A DNA stretch of 64,000 nt. It comes from Bactericera cockerelli (lineage: Eukaryota > Arthropoda > Insecta > Hemiptera > Triozidae). Positions 1 to 10,143 of the stretch are shown here, piece after piece. The notes under the pieces are model-generated. The model saw only the letters and a list, made by a program, of their open reading frames with translations. It made no database searches and was not told where the DNA came from. The stretch lies in assembly GCA_024516035.1 (NCBI GenBank), contig CM044967.1, forward strand, positions 21,046,423-21,110,422, given 5' to 3'. The stretch's first letter is position 1; the number at the start of each line of letters is the position of its first letter. Position numbers and translations under genes: made by a program.

Positions 1-600
1 AACTCAAGTAGAAAGAGAGATTGGGGGGGGAGAGGGTGGGGAAGAGAGAGAGAGAGAGAGATGAGGGGAGGAGAGAGAGAGAGAGGATGGAGGGATAGGA
101 GAGGGAGAGGAGAGAATGGAGTAACAACTCAGTAGAAAGAGAGATTGGGGGGGAAGAGAGGATTGGGGGGGAAGGAGAGGAGGATGGAGAGGAGATATTG
201 GGAGGAGAAAGAGAGAAAAAAAAAAAAAACGAGGAGGAGGGGAATAGAGAGAGAATAAGAAGATGAAGATGCTGGGATAAGAAGATACTATTAGAGAGAG
301 AGAGAGGGGAGGGAGAGAGAGAGGAAGGAGGGAGAGGAGAGAGGGGAGAGAGGAGACATGTAGGTAGGGGGGATAAGATATGATGAAAGAACAAGACAGA
401 GAAAAGACAGCGAGAGCAAGAGATAGGGAGAAAAGTTTTCTGAAAAATAAAATGGGGATGAAATAATAATAATAAAAAGTGAAAGAGGGAGAGTCTGTTC
501 CACGCGGGACTTGGGGATGTATCAGGGGGGGGGGAGGTGGAGAGGAGGAGGAAGGGGGAGGAAGATAGGGATGGTAGGGGGGGGGAGGGGGAGGAAGGAG
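1..600. repeat. GA-rich purine tract
   Basis: Nearly all bases on the + strand are G or A, in irregular runs of GAGA, GGGG and AAAA with a few pyrimidine-containing islands around 240-290 and 400-520. This is low-complexity, polypurine/polypyrimidine DNA with no coding signal. Reading frames on the - strand here give only Ser/Leu/Pro-rich low-complexity peptides. Such a tract can form triplex DNA and is also a common place for assembly error. It runs to the left edge, so its full extent is unknown. Confidence 0.9.
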
Positions 601-1083
601 ACTGCTTGAGAAAAAGGTTCAAATTGAATTTTCATATTGGATGTATTGAGTTCTCAGCACAAATCATATAATCGGGGCCGTCTAAACAAGGCACAAGGCT
701 TCGTGTGCATTGTTCAAATGTTCATCGTGCTGTGACTTCTCACTTTTCTGTCTAAGGTTGTTTACAAGGTCGTTATGAAAATAGAAAAGCTGTCTCACTT
801 TTCTGTTTAAACTGATTTGATGGCTCCTGGTTCAACCTGGAAGTGATGGTTCCAGTCAAATTAGTTGAAAGAGCTCGTCTTTACGAGTTACGAGTCATCA
901 GGGCGATGATCGAACTTGTATGGTTTCACCGAGTTACGCCCGAGCCTTGGTGGTATATTTAATTTTCCTAACCCTACTCTAACAACTCTGTACAACCACC
1001 AGTTCTACAAATTTGAGCATTGCCTACATTGATTTTCCGCCCACCATGTTTCTACAACTTTTGTTAACGCTTTGCCTTTCCAG
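601..1083 (+). other. Intron upstream of homeobox exon
   Basis: This stretch ends in a pyrimidine-rich tract and the AG acceptor at 1082-1083, so its right part is intron of the homeobox gene. I see no reading frame, tRNA or obvious repeat in it. The upstream exons of the gene are not recognisable in this window and probably lie to the left. Confidence 0.6.
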
Positions 1084-2964
1084 GTATGGTTTCAAAACCG
1101 ACGGGCAAAATATCGGAAACAGGAGAAGCAACTGCAGAAAGCGCTGACGCCCTCTTGCAACGGTGCCATGATGCGGAACATCTACCCCACCACAAGTCGA
1201 GGCTACCAGCCTTACCCCCACCCCAACACAATAAACCGCTACCCCCAGATGTCAGCAAGTGCTTACCCTCAGCCCTTCTCCATGGGTCATGGCGCCTCAA
1301 CATGAGTGCCACCGGCATGCGACAGGACGCTCTAGGTAACATCTCAATTTAAACTACAACACCGCACCATTCAGTTATGTGATAGGACCTTTCGACATAA
1401 TTACTCTGACGAAAAACGCTTTAAATTATACATATAGAGTATATTTCTAATAAAACATAGGAATAGATGTCCACCGGTGGGACAACCGGTCCACTACATA
1501 CTCACTTGTCCACCGATGGGACAACCGGTCCATTCAGTACACACGCAGTTGTCCCACCGGTGGGACAACCGGTCGTATATGTGTTAAGAATAAAACACTC
1601 ATTAGTTGAAGGTAACCACCAGGCGAGGTTAATGCTCAAAGCATTTTCTACCACCTAACCCTCAGAGTCTTATTATTATGTGGTCACAGACTCAAACGAA
1701 TGAGGAAAAATTCATGCACTGGTTGGGATTCGAACCAAAGGATCCCTACGCTACCTGGATTACTAGACTAAACGGTTAACCCACTTGACTACCAGTGCAT
1801 TTTAGTGACTAGTGTCTTCACTTCACTTTACTATAGAGACCTAGTATCTACTATTTGTATTCTCTAGCTAGAAAGGTACACCTGTACAACCTGAACACCA
1901 TTCCAGAAACACTTTCCACTGTCCAAATCCCCGAGTCTCCGTTTCAACCGTCACACAACGCACTCTGGTGGTTATTGAGTTCAAATTAACCACTCAGAGT
2001 GCGTTGTGAGACGGTTGAAAGGGAGAATTGAGGATTTTGAGATGGAGAATGTTTCTAGAATGAAAGGATAGATTTATATAAATACCAGAAAAACCTGGAC
2101 AGCTGTTTCGAGCTTTTTGCTCTCATCAGCAGGTAATAGTTCTGAATATCCATGCCATCAACTAACCTCTCTATTTTAATCAGTAGGTATAAACGGAAAC
2201 AGTGAGAAGTTGTACTAGATGTACCTACGAGTACATAGGTGTATACATGAATATTAGAACATAGCTCTTTTTGTAAGCTTTCTACATTCTGAATGTAGAA
2301 AACACGCAAATTTTAACTTACTAAACAATTTTGAAGAGAATCGTTTATGAACTTTTGGAGATACAAGTGATTTGGTAAAATATCTCAAAATATAGCGATA
2401 ATGGAAAGTTGATGAAAATTTATTGCCAAGTGTTTTACCAATGTGAACCAATCACGAATGAGAGTGTTCCCATGTAGCTGTGAGTGAGTGTAGCTGTGCA
2501 TAGCAGGCAGTTTTTCCCGCTTGCTCCTAGTGGTAATAAATTTTAAATGAGAGTGTTCCCATTAGCTGTGCATGATAACCCCGTTGACACCCTTAGAGTA
2601 GGGGTTTTGTTGTAAGCCAAGGAATTGTACATGGCGGTTTTTTCCGCTTGCTCCTAGTGGGATTAAAGTTTAAATGAGAGTGTTCCCATTAGCTGTGCAA
2701 GCAGGCGGTTTTTCCCCGCTTGGTCCTAGAGGCAATAAATTTTAAATGAGAGTGTTCACATTTTCACATTAAGCGGAGCGGTTTTCCCGCTCTTCAAACA
2801 AACTTATTAAATTACCTACAATATTTATTAAATTATTCCTACATTCTCGTGTTTCAGGAATGAGTACAGAAGATGAATGGTACAATAAAAGTCTGTCGGC
2901 CTTAAGAATGAACTCAAGCCATCATTCGAATCTGGCCACCCCAATGCTGCAGTACCAAACATAA
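1084..2964 (+). CDS. Prop1/unc-42-like: Paired-like homeobox protein, Prop1/unc-42 type (3' part)
   Basis: Two coding exons, 1084-1335 and 2858-2964, joined by a GT-AG intron (1336-2857). Exon A opens with VWFQNRRAKYRKQE, which is homeodomain positions 47-60 with Gln50. It starts exactly at the 46/47 splice site typical of paired-like homeobox genes. KQLQKAL follows, then a Tyr/Pro-rich stretch (RGYQPYPHP, NRYPQM, YPQPFSMGHGAS). Exon B reads MSTEDEWYNKSLSALRMN and ends LQYQT before TAA at 2962-2964. From memory, these blocks match the insect CG32532/PROP1-like family, the orthologue group of C. elegans unc-42, a neuronal identity transcription factor. Oddity: the frame opened by the homeodomain hits TGA at 1303-1305. 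The expected continuation MSATGMRQDALG is one base out of frame from 1302, so a single base is missing near 1300. The donor at 1336 and acceptor at 2857 are in phase with the downstream frame. The 5' exons lie outside the window. Family assignment is fairly sure; the exact orthologue is less sure. Confidence 0.82.
1469..1575. repeat. Short palindromic tandem repeat (CCACCGGTGGGACAACCGGT)
   Basis: Three copies of a CCACCGGTGGGACAACCGGT-like unit begin at about 1471, 1510 and 1554, separated by unrelated 15-20 bp linkers. The third is embedded in a perfect 22-bp palindrome (1548-1569). It lies inside the homeobox intron and is far more GC-rich than its surroundings. No function can be assigned. 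Confidence 0.75.
1604..1712 (-). repeat. Dispersed repeat family R1, copy 1
   Basis: A block of about 105 bp with the core TGCTCAAAGCATTTTCTACC followed by ACCTAACCCTCAGAGTCTTA. The same block occurs in reverse orientation at 8587-8690 and, more diverged, at 50049-50172. The three copies are clearly homologous by eye. No coding capacity is visible. It directly abuts the tRNA-like sequence at 1716-1798, and the two may form one SINE in this copy. Confidence 0.75.
1716..1798 (-). repeat. tRNA-like SINE head or tRNA pseudogene
   Basis: Read on the - strand, this 83-nt block begins GCACTGG and ends CCAGTGC, giving a complete 7-bp acceptor-like stem (10 bp if flanks 1714-1800 are included). It carries an A-box match (TAGTCAAGTGGG) and a perfect B box (GGTTCGAATCC). 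The T stem has one mismatch, and the D and anticodon stems do not fold convincingly, so a working tRNA is unlikely. The 83-nt length resembles tRNA-Leu/Ser. Most likely it is a tRNA-derived SINE head. Confidence 0.55.
1901..2060. mobile_element. 160-bp palindromic MITE, copy 1
   Basis: The element is almost a full palindrome. It starts TTCCAGAAACACTTTCCA and ends in the imperfect complement, with inner arms CACAACGCACTCTG / CAGAGTGCGTTGTG around a loop of about 30 bp. A second member of identical length is at 57511-57670. It has no coding capacity. It lies in the homeobox intron. Confidence 0.8.
2458..2795 (+). repeat. Minisatellite in homeobox intron
   Basis: About three and a half irregular copies of a 90-120 bp unit containing ATGAGAGTGTTCCCAT, AGCTGTGCA, a TTTTTCCCGCTTG core and TCCTAGTGG. 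It runs to within about 65 bp of the acceptor for the last homeobox exon. Confidence 0.75.
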
Positions 2965-3149
2965 GACACTCAACAGCTGCTGAAGTATGTGTCCATCTTA
3001 GTATGAATTCTTTGGCAAACTGATCAACGTCGAACATCAAGTGATTTTTTTAGGACAAATCAGGAAGTAATGGAATATGTTGTTAGTATAGATGACACTG
3101 GAGATAATAGGTACCTTTTTTTAAATTTTAAAAGATGAGTGTTTCACAG

Positions 3150-3430
3150 CCTTTTTTATTTCGTAGCCATGAAACAACAGCTACTGTAGATACTTGTGGT
3201 CTGTGTTGTAGCTTGCCCATCCCGTAGTATGCCTCTCCTCTGATGGGCGAGAAGTGACACAATACTTCCCATTTGGATGCTGCGTCAACAGGAGAGCACA
3301 GATTCCTTAGAAACAACTGTAAACAAATTTTGAATTCAATTTTTTTGTTGGCTTTGGGTATCGAACCCTTGACCTGCGAAGTCAGTGGGGTTTGATCTCA
3401 TTTGATCCTTCCGCAGCGATGCGCAATAAA
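3150..3430 (-). mobile_element. tRNA-derived SINE, family with body R2, copy 1
   Basis: On the - strand the right end (about 3350-3425) has a B box inside GGGTTCGATACCC. A body of about 175 bp follows, ending in an A-rich AAATAAAAAAGG tail near 3150. The body is shared, about 80% by eye, with 6990-7178. The order head, body, A-rich tail fits a tRNA-derived SINE on the - strand. Confidence 0.6.
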
Positions 3431-4063
3431 ATGTTGCATTCAGTGGGATCCTGGGTAAAGGTATTGCACCAACAGTACTACTTCGCTAATTTTATAAAAG
3501 GATAATAATAAATTTGAACTATAAATAATAAAAATATCAATGCAAAAATTTTTATTGATTTATTATATTACCTACATAAGCTACATTCGAAACTGGATAT
3601 AATAGAACCCAAGGTAGAGACCAAAAATTCTATTATAAAAAGGTTTCTAATATAGCCGGTTCTCCATTACACATAAAGAGGTGACGCGAAGGACCTGAGA
3701 TTTTCTCTATAATTCAGATATTTCTTTTATATCCAAGTTAGATGGAGTTGGAGTCCCACAAGAGAAGCCCAATAATTACACCAACCTCTTTTGGGTCCAT
3801 TGTATTGTGACCTAAACTTACTTTTTCCAGTAAATTCAACCGCATTGAGCTTATTCCAAAAATTTCATTTGATTGTTAAACTGGTTGCTTTGCTGGTTGT
3901 GTAAAAAGACAATGTTATAAATTTAATGTGTTCTGAGTAAGTAAAAAGGTGACTTAAATGAAGTACGCACAATACTACTCCCAATTTTTATACTTAGACG
4001 TGGTAACGGCAAAATTTAAATCCTAAAGCCCTATCCCCAGGGTGTTGATCAACATACCTATTA
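3431..4063. other. AT-rich intergenic DNA
   Basis: No coding frame or convincing RNA gene is seen. An AATAAA at about 3507-3512 could serve the homeobox transcript, but it lies beyond the SINE and is weak evidence. The segment at about 4041-4055 holds an isolated copy of the GTTGATCAAC palindrome seen in the adjacent MITE. Confidence 0.5.
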
Positions 4064-4303
4064 TTAAGCCACGTCCTCACCGGTGTTGATCAACACTGCA
4101 CGGTGCCCACTAAATTTTCGAAACGCCCACACTTAAGGCAAAATTGTTGAACATGTTGATCAACACGTTCAACATCGGTGGGTATGCGGCTTTGAACAAT
4201 TCAGCTTGAACTGTGGTCGTGTTAAAAATTTAGGTGGGACACCCTCCCCACCTAAAGTGTTGATCAACATTGTTGAACAACACGAGTGGGGACACGGCTT
4301 AAT
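4064..4303. mobile_element. MITE with TTAAGCC termini and GTTGATCAAC repeats
   Basis: The left end reads TTAAGCCACGTCCTCAC and the right end is its imperfect reverse complement (GTGGGGACACGGCTTAA), giving a terminal inverted repeat of about 30 bp. Internally the palindrome GTGTTGATCAACAC or its core recurs at about 4082, 4158 and 4257. There is no open frame. The target duplication is not certain; TTA or TA is possible. Confidence 0.7.
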
Positions 4304-5003
4304 ACTCTGTAACTTTATCTAGGTAATTCTCTTGAGAAATACATAAGACTATCTGACTGCTGGAGAAGGGGACTTTTGAGTCTTACCTCGGCAGTATAAA
4401 CAAGGTATTTTCTGTTCTAATAATGTAAAATCAGAAGAAAACTAATCCTGATGAGTTTGTAAGTGTTGCGTGCTTCAATATTGGTACGATTTTTAGTGTT
4501 TACAAGTGTTGCTAGTCTAGAATGTACAATCTCAACCGTGTGAATAAAACTTGTAAATATTCCATGAAAAATAAATTACACTACCACTTATCTATTTGCT
4601 TGTGCTATAGCTTTGTTCATTCCTTACCGTGTTATGCAACAAGATCAGAAGGGACACGCGGGTATGGGGTTGGGTTGCACCCGAATTCCGGCCGAGGCAT
4701 GGCCCTATATTCATTTTTCACAATGAGGCATTGCCGTAGATCGTTTCGGGCTTGAATAAGGCGATTTTATTATTATTTATCTAGGAGGAAAAAGAATTTG
4801 TCAGAAAATCAAGCCCAACCTTGGATTCCAACTCACGACCTATGACCACAAGAATGGTGCTGTTATACATTGATTACCGTATTACGAAACAATATCAAAG
4901 GAGAAAAGGCTGTGGCAATTTACACTGGCAAACTCTACAGTTGCTCAACCATCTCATGATGATTGGTCGCACATAGAATATTATGTGCTTCAGTTTTTAA
5001 CTA

Positions 5004-5180
5004 GCCAACGTCGCGTCGATGGCACGTTGAATACACCAGTTATCATTCAGTCACTGAAGTTAAGCAACATCCAGCGAGGCAGGACTTGGATGGGTGACCA
5101 TTCAAATTGAAACACTCGTGATCCTGACTATTCCCGGCCCCACTCCGGCTGGGGAGGTCGAGGTTAAAACCCCGTCATGA
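5004..5180 (+). mobile_element. 5S rRNA-derived SINE (SINE3-like)
   Basis: The first 96 bases (5004-5099) follow 5S rRNA. They start GCCAACG, continue GTTGAATACACC, then the internal promoter block GAAGTTAAGCAACAT (A box), and end CTTGGATGGGTGACC (C box). The sequence then departs from 5S into an unrelated body with CCCGGCCCCACTCCGGCTGG and GGGTT/ACCCC-type complementarity up to about 5180. Several substitutions and a short deletion mean it is not a working 5S gene. A 5S head fused to a non-5S body is the definition of SINE3-type elements. The 3' limit and target duplication are not determined. Confidence 0.75.
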
Positions 5181-5368
5181 TATGACCATCCAGTTCAAAT
5201 GGACGTTAACCCCTCCCCCCACTTTTAGCCAGCTGGGTACAACAATAGCAACAGTTCCTCAACCAACCTCACTACTAGACAGCTTTCTATGGAATTCGAT
5301 AGCCTTGAAATCGAGGAAAAACAAAGTCTTGAGGAAGGTTGGTCCAGCATCAAATAGTTTCATGACCG

Positions 5369-5608
5369 GTTCTACGGATCTTGAAAAACACCTAAAAAAA
5401 CACGAAACGGGAATTGGGAAACTTAGTTCCCAAAAGGATTCGTCAATTTAGCGCTAGTGCAGTAAAACGAAGGATTTTCTCGCCAAACCGAGGTGGCAAA
5501 ACCCTCAATTTACTCACGAGCGCTAATTTGACGAATACTTTTGGAAATAACGTTCTCAATCCCCGGTTTCGTGTTTTGTAGGTGTCTTTCAAGATCCCTA
5601 GAACCACC
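5369..5608. mobile_element. MITE with ~90-bp terminal inverted repeats
   Basis: The left arm includes GGATCTTGAAAAACACCT, AAACACGAAACGGG and ATTCGTCAATTTAGCGCT. The right arm contains the complements in reverse order (AGCGCTAATTTGACGAAT to AGGTGTCTTTCAAGATCC). The arms are separated by a loop of about 60 bp. There is no coding capacity. The element is complete by symmetry. Confidence 0.8.
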
Positions 5609-5799
5609 TGTCAACAGAGTCGGGTCGTACTGGAATGGTTTTTGTTGGCTACGCTCCAAAATGTGGAATTCGAAACTTTATTCGTTACAACTAGACATGG
5701 CAGACTTAGAGCGAAATTAATAGACAAAATCGAGTTCGTAAGTCATGACAAATCAAGACTTAGCGCCACAGAGGTATATATAAATATTTAAGACATTTC

Positions 5800-5928
5800 G
5801 GGCGAAATTAATAGACAAATTCTATATATCAAGTCATTGCTAAGTGTCGGTTTTTCGCATCTTACACAGTACCCAATCCGTGACTTGGCGCCACAGTGGT
5901 ATAACAAAAACGTTTATTAATTCCGCCC
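5800..5928. mobile_element. MITE family GGGCGAAATTAATAGAC, copy 1 (with fused partial copy at 5706-5780)
   Basis: The ends are GGGCGAAATTAATAGAC and TATTAATTCCGCCC, which are imperfect inverted repeats. The internal landmark CTTGGCGCCACAGTGGTATA lies near the right end. A second left end (GAGCGAAATTAATAGAC) and CTTAGCGCCACAGAGGTATA lie just upstream at 5706-5780, so two copies are joined or nested. Another complete copy is at 9895-10021 and a right-half copy at about 7200-7250. Confidence 0.75.
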
Positions 5929-6085
5929 CTAAACTCTAGACGCACAAAAAAGTACATCTAGAGCTGATGCTGTTCATTAACTATACTATTTAAATATATC
6001 GCTATCATTTTCGGGGTCCAATCTATTAATTTTGTCCTGAAACTCAACGACGGGCGAAGTTAATAAAATCATTTGTTATACCTCT

Positions 6086-6989
6086 GTGAACTTAAGTCGA
6101 GATAAATGCGTATTGTTTTCAATGGGGAAATGGAACAACTTCATTGTTTCCTTCAGATATCCGAATTGTTTCTGTGTTTCTATTTCTGAAACAAGAATAG
6201 CGTTTCGAATATTTGTTTATTCAAAACCAAGAAACATTTTTTGGGTACATAAAACTGAAAAAAAGCCGTCTCCTGAGGAAAAAAAAGTGACAATCTGTTG
6301 TATTATCTTTCCATGGAAGTTAAACATAGATTTATTTAACTAATAATATTTTTATAATAGGTATATTACACATTTCTTTTTGGGAAGTAAAAAAAAAGTT
6401 TTTCATTGGCATAGCGTGATTTGAATACAATTTGTTTTTGTTTTGTCAAAATTACATGATACAAAGCGTAGATTTATGAAAAGAGAAACATTTCATTTCT
6501 ACCTAAAATTTCATATAATGTCTCTTTTGGTGTATATAGGTACTACATACAAGATTATGTTACATTTTAAATAATATATTGAACAGAATGCAATAGACAA
6601 AGAAATCCCAATCAAATTAAATACATTTTATATATCAAGTTGAATCAATAAAGAAAAAAATTTAAGAGTCTAAAGCTCAATTCTGAATTCCTTTATCTGA
6701 ATAAATATTTCCATTAATCACAAAGTGGTCTAAACTAAAGGTAAAATTTCAATACCTTATTCGACCAATTTCTGAATATGTTTAAAATATATAAAAAAAA
6801 AGAAAGAAAAAAATTGTCTTCACCCAAACATAAAAAAAAACTTATAAGTGAGTGGCATTGAAAAAATCACTATTCTATCATACTTAGAAATAAGAGTTAT
6901 TATACAAATATTATTATTGTATCAAAATTTCCATTATATTGAAGAAAAAAAAATAATATTTTTTGTTTGTTTAAAGACTTTTTTAAAAG
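6086..6989. other. AT-rich intergenic DNA, no gene seen
   Basis: Strongly A+T-rich, with many homopolymer runs. The 85-codon frame at 6086-6343 has no recognisable domain or biased codon use, and I do not call it a gene. No RNA gene or inverted repeat is clear. Confidence 0.5.
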
Positions 6990-7178
6990 AAGTCTTTTTA
7001 CTTTCGTAGCCATGTTAAAGAAGCTACTGTAGACACTTGTGGTCTATGTTATAGCTTGCCCATTCCGTACTATGCCTCCTTTTGATGGGCGATAAGTGAC
7101 ACAGTACTTCCCATTTAGATGCTGGATCAACACGAGCACACCAGAAAGTATTGCTTGCAAACAGCTGTACCCAAATTA
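6990..7178 (-). repeat. SINE body R2, copy 2 (headless)
   Basis: Homologous to 3150-3325, with shared landmarks TTTCGTAGCCATG, ACTTGTGGTCT, GCTTGCCCAT and GATGGGCGA. The tRNA-like head present beside copy 1 is absent here; a fragment of the GGGCGAAATTAA MITE family follows at 7200-7250. Confidence 0.7.
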
Positions 7179-7259
7179 GCGTAAACAGCTGAAACGCAAT
7201 TCGACACTTAGCGCCACAGAGGTAGCAAAACGACTATTAATTTCCCCCTAAAAGTATTT

Positions 7260-9894
7260 TTTTTTGTAAGCTCTGATTTTGATAATAATTTTAGGATGCA
7301 TTTTAATATACCATATTGATGGCATATTAAAGGTTAGATAATGATTTAAATTTCAAATTTTAATCAATGCAATTTTGATTCAAAATCCTGCCGGCATAGG
7401 TACAAAAATGTACCTAATCATTTATGACAGATACATATAAATTAATTTTAAATCATCTTAATTACAATATTTAAAAAAAAGTAAATAATTACAATATTTA
7501 CTGTCGATTGTGAGTTGATTTTGAGTACAATTAAATATAAACTATGAAATTGTTGGTGATTTTATGTTGATTTCAAGTAGGATTTACTTGCAAAAAATCA
7601 AAAAGATTAATATACATAATATATTTAGATTTCAAGGGGAAATTTAAAAAGCCCTCAATTAGATTGAAATAAAATATTATAATTTTGATGTATAAATTTA
7701 GATTGTGGGTTGAATAATATATTAATTTATCCTCTAAATGATTAAAACATTTAGATTTCAAGTTGATAAAAATATTTAGAAAATAGATTTTATCTGAGTT
7801 CCAGTTGAGGAAATAATAATATTCATATAGATACTACTTAATAATATTTATTTTCAATAATTATGGCTTGAATGTTGTAGAAGAAGTTCAAGAAATGCAT
7901 TTTTTTACCATGGGGATTTCTTTGCTTACAATGATGTTTACAATACTAAATTCTTACAAACCTATTAGTCTGCCTAGAAATGTGGGGCAGTTAAAAACAT
8001 CAGTTTGGTATTTTTTTAGTGTTCATTTCATGAATGAAATTCATACACTTAAGTAAAAAAACTTTTTCAAACTAGGAAAAAATCAATCATTAATAATTAT
8101 GTTTAAAAAAAACTTTTTTGGTTCTAAATAATACAAATGTGAAACTAACGAAATAGATAGTTAAAATAATAACTATTTTTTTATCTCTTTGAAACTGGAA
8201 ATTTCAACAAAACAAGAAAACCATAGCCAGACATAAAGCAGTGGTTTTCGCTTTGGATTGGAAATGATTGACCTAATTATTATATACAAACTCAGGGTTT
8301 ATGTTTGGTCCACTTTCTTCATGGTGAAAAAAAAAAGAAGAAGAAAGAAAAGTTTTCCATGTAATGATCGTGACAATTATCTGGTGAGGGGGGAGGAGGC
8401 AGAGAGAATGTTAAACAGGAACTAGTCTATTATGATCTGAATAACCTTGCTTGCTGGAAAATGTATAAAATGTTTAAGAGAACTTTGATACAGTTGGTCC
8501 TGTATCAAATAATTATTTGCAACAGGACGAGCTGGGAAATGCTTTAAAAATGTTTTAATAATTCCATAATACTTTAGAAGCAAAGTTTCCTCATTAATTT
8601 GAGTTTGTGACCACAGAATAATAAGACTCTGAGGGTTAGGTGGTAGAAAATGCTTTGAGCATTAACCTCGCCTAGTGGTTATCTTCCACAGGGGTATTAT
8701 TATTCTGAACCATCAAAACATCAAAATTAGGGGTTGGGCATTACACAAAATAGAAATGTGAAAATGATTTAATTTTTTTCATATTTATTCTTTATAAAAT
8801 GGATTCTTGTAGGTTTTCTGATTTTTTTTGCTCTCTACAAGTTACCTCATACATAGTGATGAATTTCATACCATGAAAAAAAACAATGTCTTCGCTGAAA
8901 ACCAAACTTTGATGTTCAAATTATAATTACAATGCACCCATCAACAAAAGTTTCCCGGTTCTTTTATTTTTCTATTTGGAGGGTTAAAGTTCAACCAGAT
9001 ACAAAAATTGCAATGAAATATACAAATTCAAAATTAGTGAAACACAGATGGTGTTCAAAACATTGCCAACAAATAAATAGACAACAGTCCATTTATTTTT
9101 TATTTAAAACAAATGGGTTCAGTGTTATTTTTATTCACTGAACTCATAAAAGGAGGTGTGGAACATCAATTAATTCTTATGGACTATTAATTAACAATGT
9201 AAGAACCAAATTGGTACTAAAAATGGTTGATGAAGTTTTATATAAAGAAAATTCATTTGGAACATTATGTGGTAAATGTACCTTCATAATTATTAATAAT
9301 ATGAAAGTAAATTTAAAGGATGTAGATACAATTCGAGCAACACAGCTTGGTTATTTGGAGTGGATTGAGGAAAATAGTGTTTTTAGAGATATTAAGAAAG
9401 AAAAAAAATAATAATTTTAATATAATCTTCAAATTAAAATTTTCAACAAACAAAGACTATATTTAAGACTAAAAGGGTTCAAGAGGAGGATATGTTTCTA
9501 GACACATTAAAAATGGTAAGAAAAAGGTCAGTATGAGGGACAATGCCATGAGTAATGGAGCTTGTCGCCTTGGAGCAACATATCATTGTATATCATTTTA
9601 CTGTCTTAATAAAGCAAATTGTCATTTTAATTTCAAAATTCAATAATTAGAAAGTAACAATCTAATTTAATGAATTAATTAAAATATGAAATATACAGAA
9701 TCAAATTTAACAGGAAAGTCAATGTTTTTCCCATCTGATACATGTATTTGTCTTTGTTTTGTATTAATTTTTGGAAAATTCTAAATTTTAAAATCTTAAT
9801 AATTCCTCTTTGATTAAGGTAGGTTGATGTTATGAGGATTAGTTTTTTTTATTATTATTTCAACAACAAAAAAAGAAAAGTTTAAAGAAATGTA
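7260..9894. other. AT-rich intergenic DNA with two small unassigned frames
   Basis: Very A+T-rich sequence. Apart from the R1 repeat at 8587-8690, no homology is evident. Two + strand frames, 8932-9141 (69 codons) and 9211-9411 (66 codons), are close together and less biased in composition than their surroundings. They have no motif I recognise, and no splice signals clearly link them. Confidence 0.45.
8587..8690 (+). repeat. Dispersed repeat family R1, copy 2
   Basis: Reverse-orientation homologue of 1604-1712, with GTGACCACAGAATAATAAGA, GGTGGTAGAAAATGCTTTGA and AACCTCGCCTAGTGGTTA. No tRNA-like head adjoins this copy. That suggests head and body at copy 1 are separate insertions, or that this copy is truncated. 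Confidence 0.75.
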
Positions 9895-10021
9895 GGGCGA
9901 AATTAATACACAAAATAGAGTTCTAAAGTTGACTGATCACTGGTTTCCCCCATCTGAGACAGTACGAAAATCGAGACTTAGCGTCCAGAGGTATTACAAA
10001 AAATGTCTATGAATTCCGCCC
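9895..10021. mobile_element. MITE family GGGCGAAATTAATAGAC, copy 2
   Basis: A complete copy with GGGCGAAATTAATACAC at the left, GTCTATGAATTCCGCCC at the right, and the internal CTTAGCGTCCAGAGGTATTA landmark. It lies about 55 bp beyond the Naa30 poly(A) signal. Confidence 0.75.
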
Positions 10022-10075
10022 GAAATTTCCAGATCAGCAGATACACATGTATTAGTTGGGAAAATTATCAACTGA

Positions 10076-10081
10076 TTTATT
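10076..10081 (-). promoter_or_regulatory. Candidate Naa30 poly(A) signal
   Basis: AATAAA on the - strand, about 63 bases beyond the Naa30 stop codon. It is the first perfect hexamer I find downstream, so a short 3' UTR is likely. Confidence 0.5.
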
Positions 10082-10143
10082 AATTTTAAAACATGGCGTA
10101 GATTTCATGTCCATTTTACTATCGTAAGTTGTAAGTTGATGAT

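Noticed and set aside
291..503. 70-codon Ser/Leu-rich frame on the - strand
   Set aside because: Low-complexity translation of the GA-rich tract.
1024..1342. - strand frames opposite the homeobox exon
   Set aside because: Shadows of the real + strand exon; no splice or domain support.
1716..1798. Functional tRNA-Leu or tRNA-Ser gene
   Set aside because: The acceptor stem and both promoter boxes are present, but the D and anticodon stems do not fold and the T stem has a mismatch.
5004..5099. Functional 5S rRNA gene
   Set aside because: Too many changes and a short deletion in the middle, and the 3' end of 5S is missing.
9211..9411. 66-codon frame with a cysteine pair (LCGKC)
   Set aside because: No known domain and no neighbours; possible but unsupported in AT-rich DNA.
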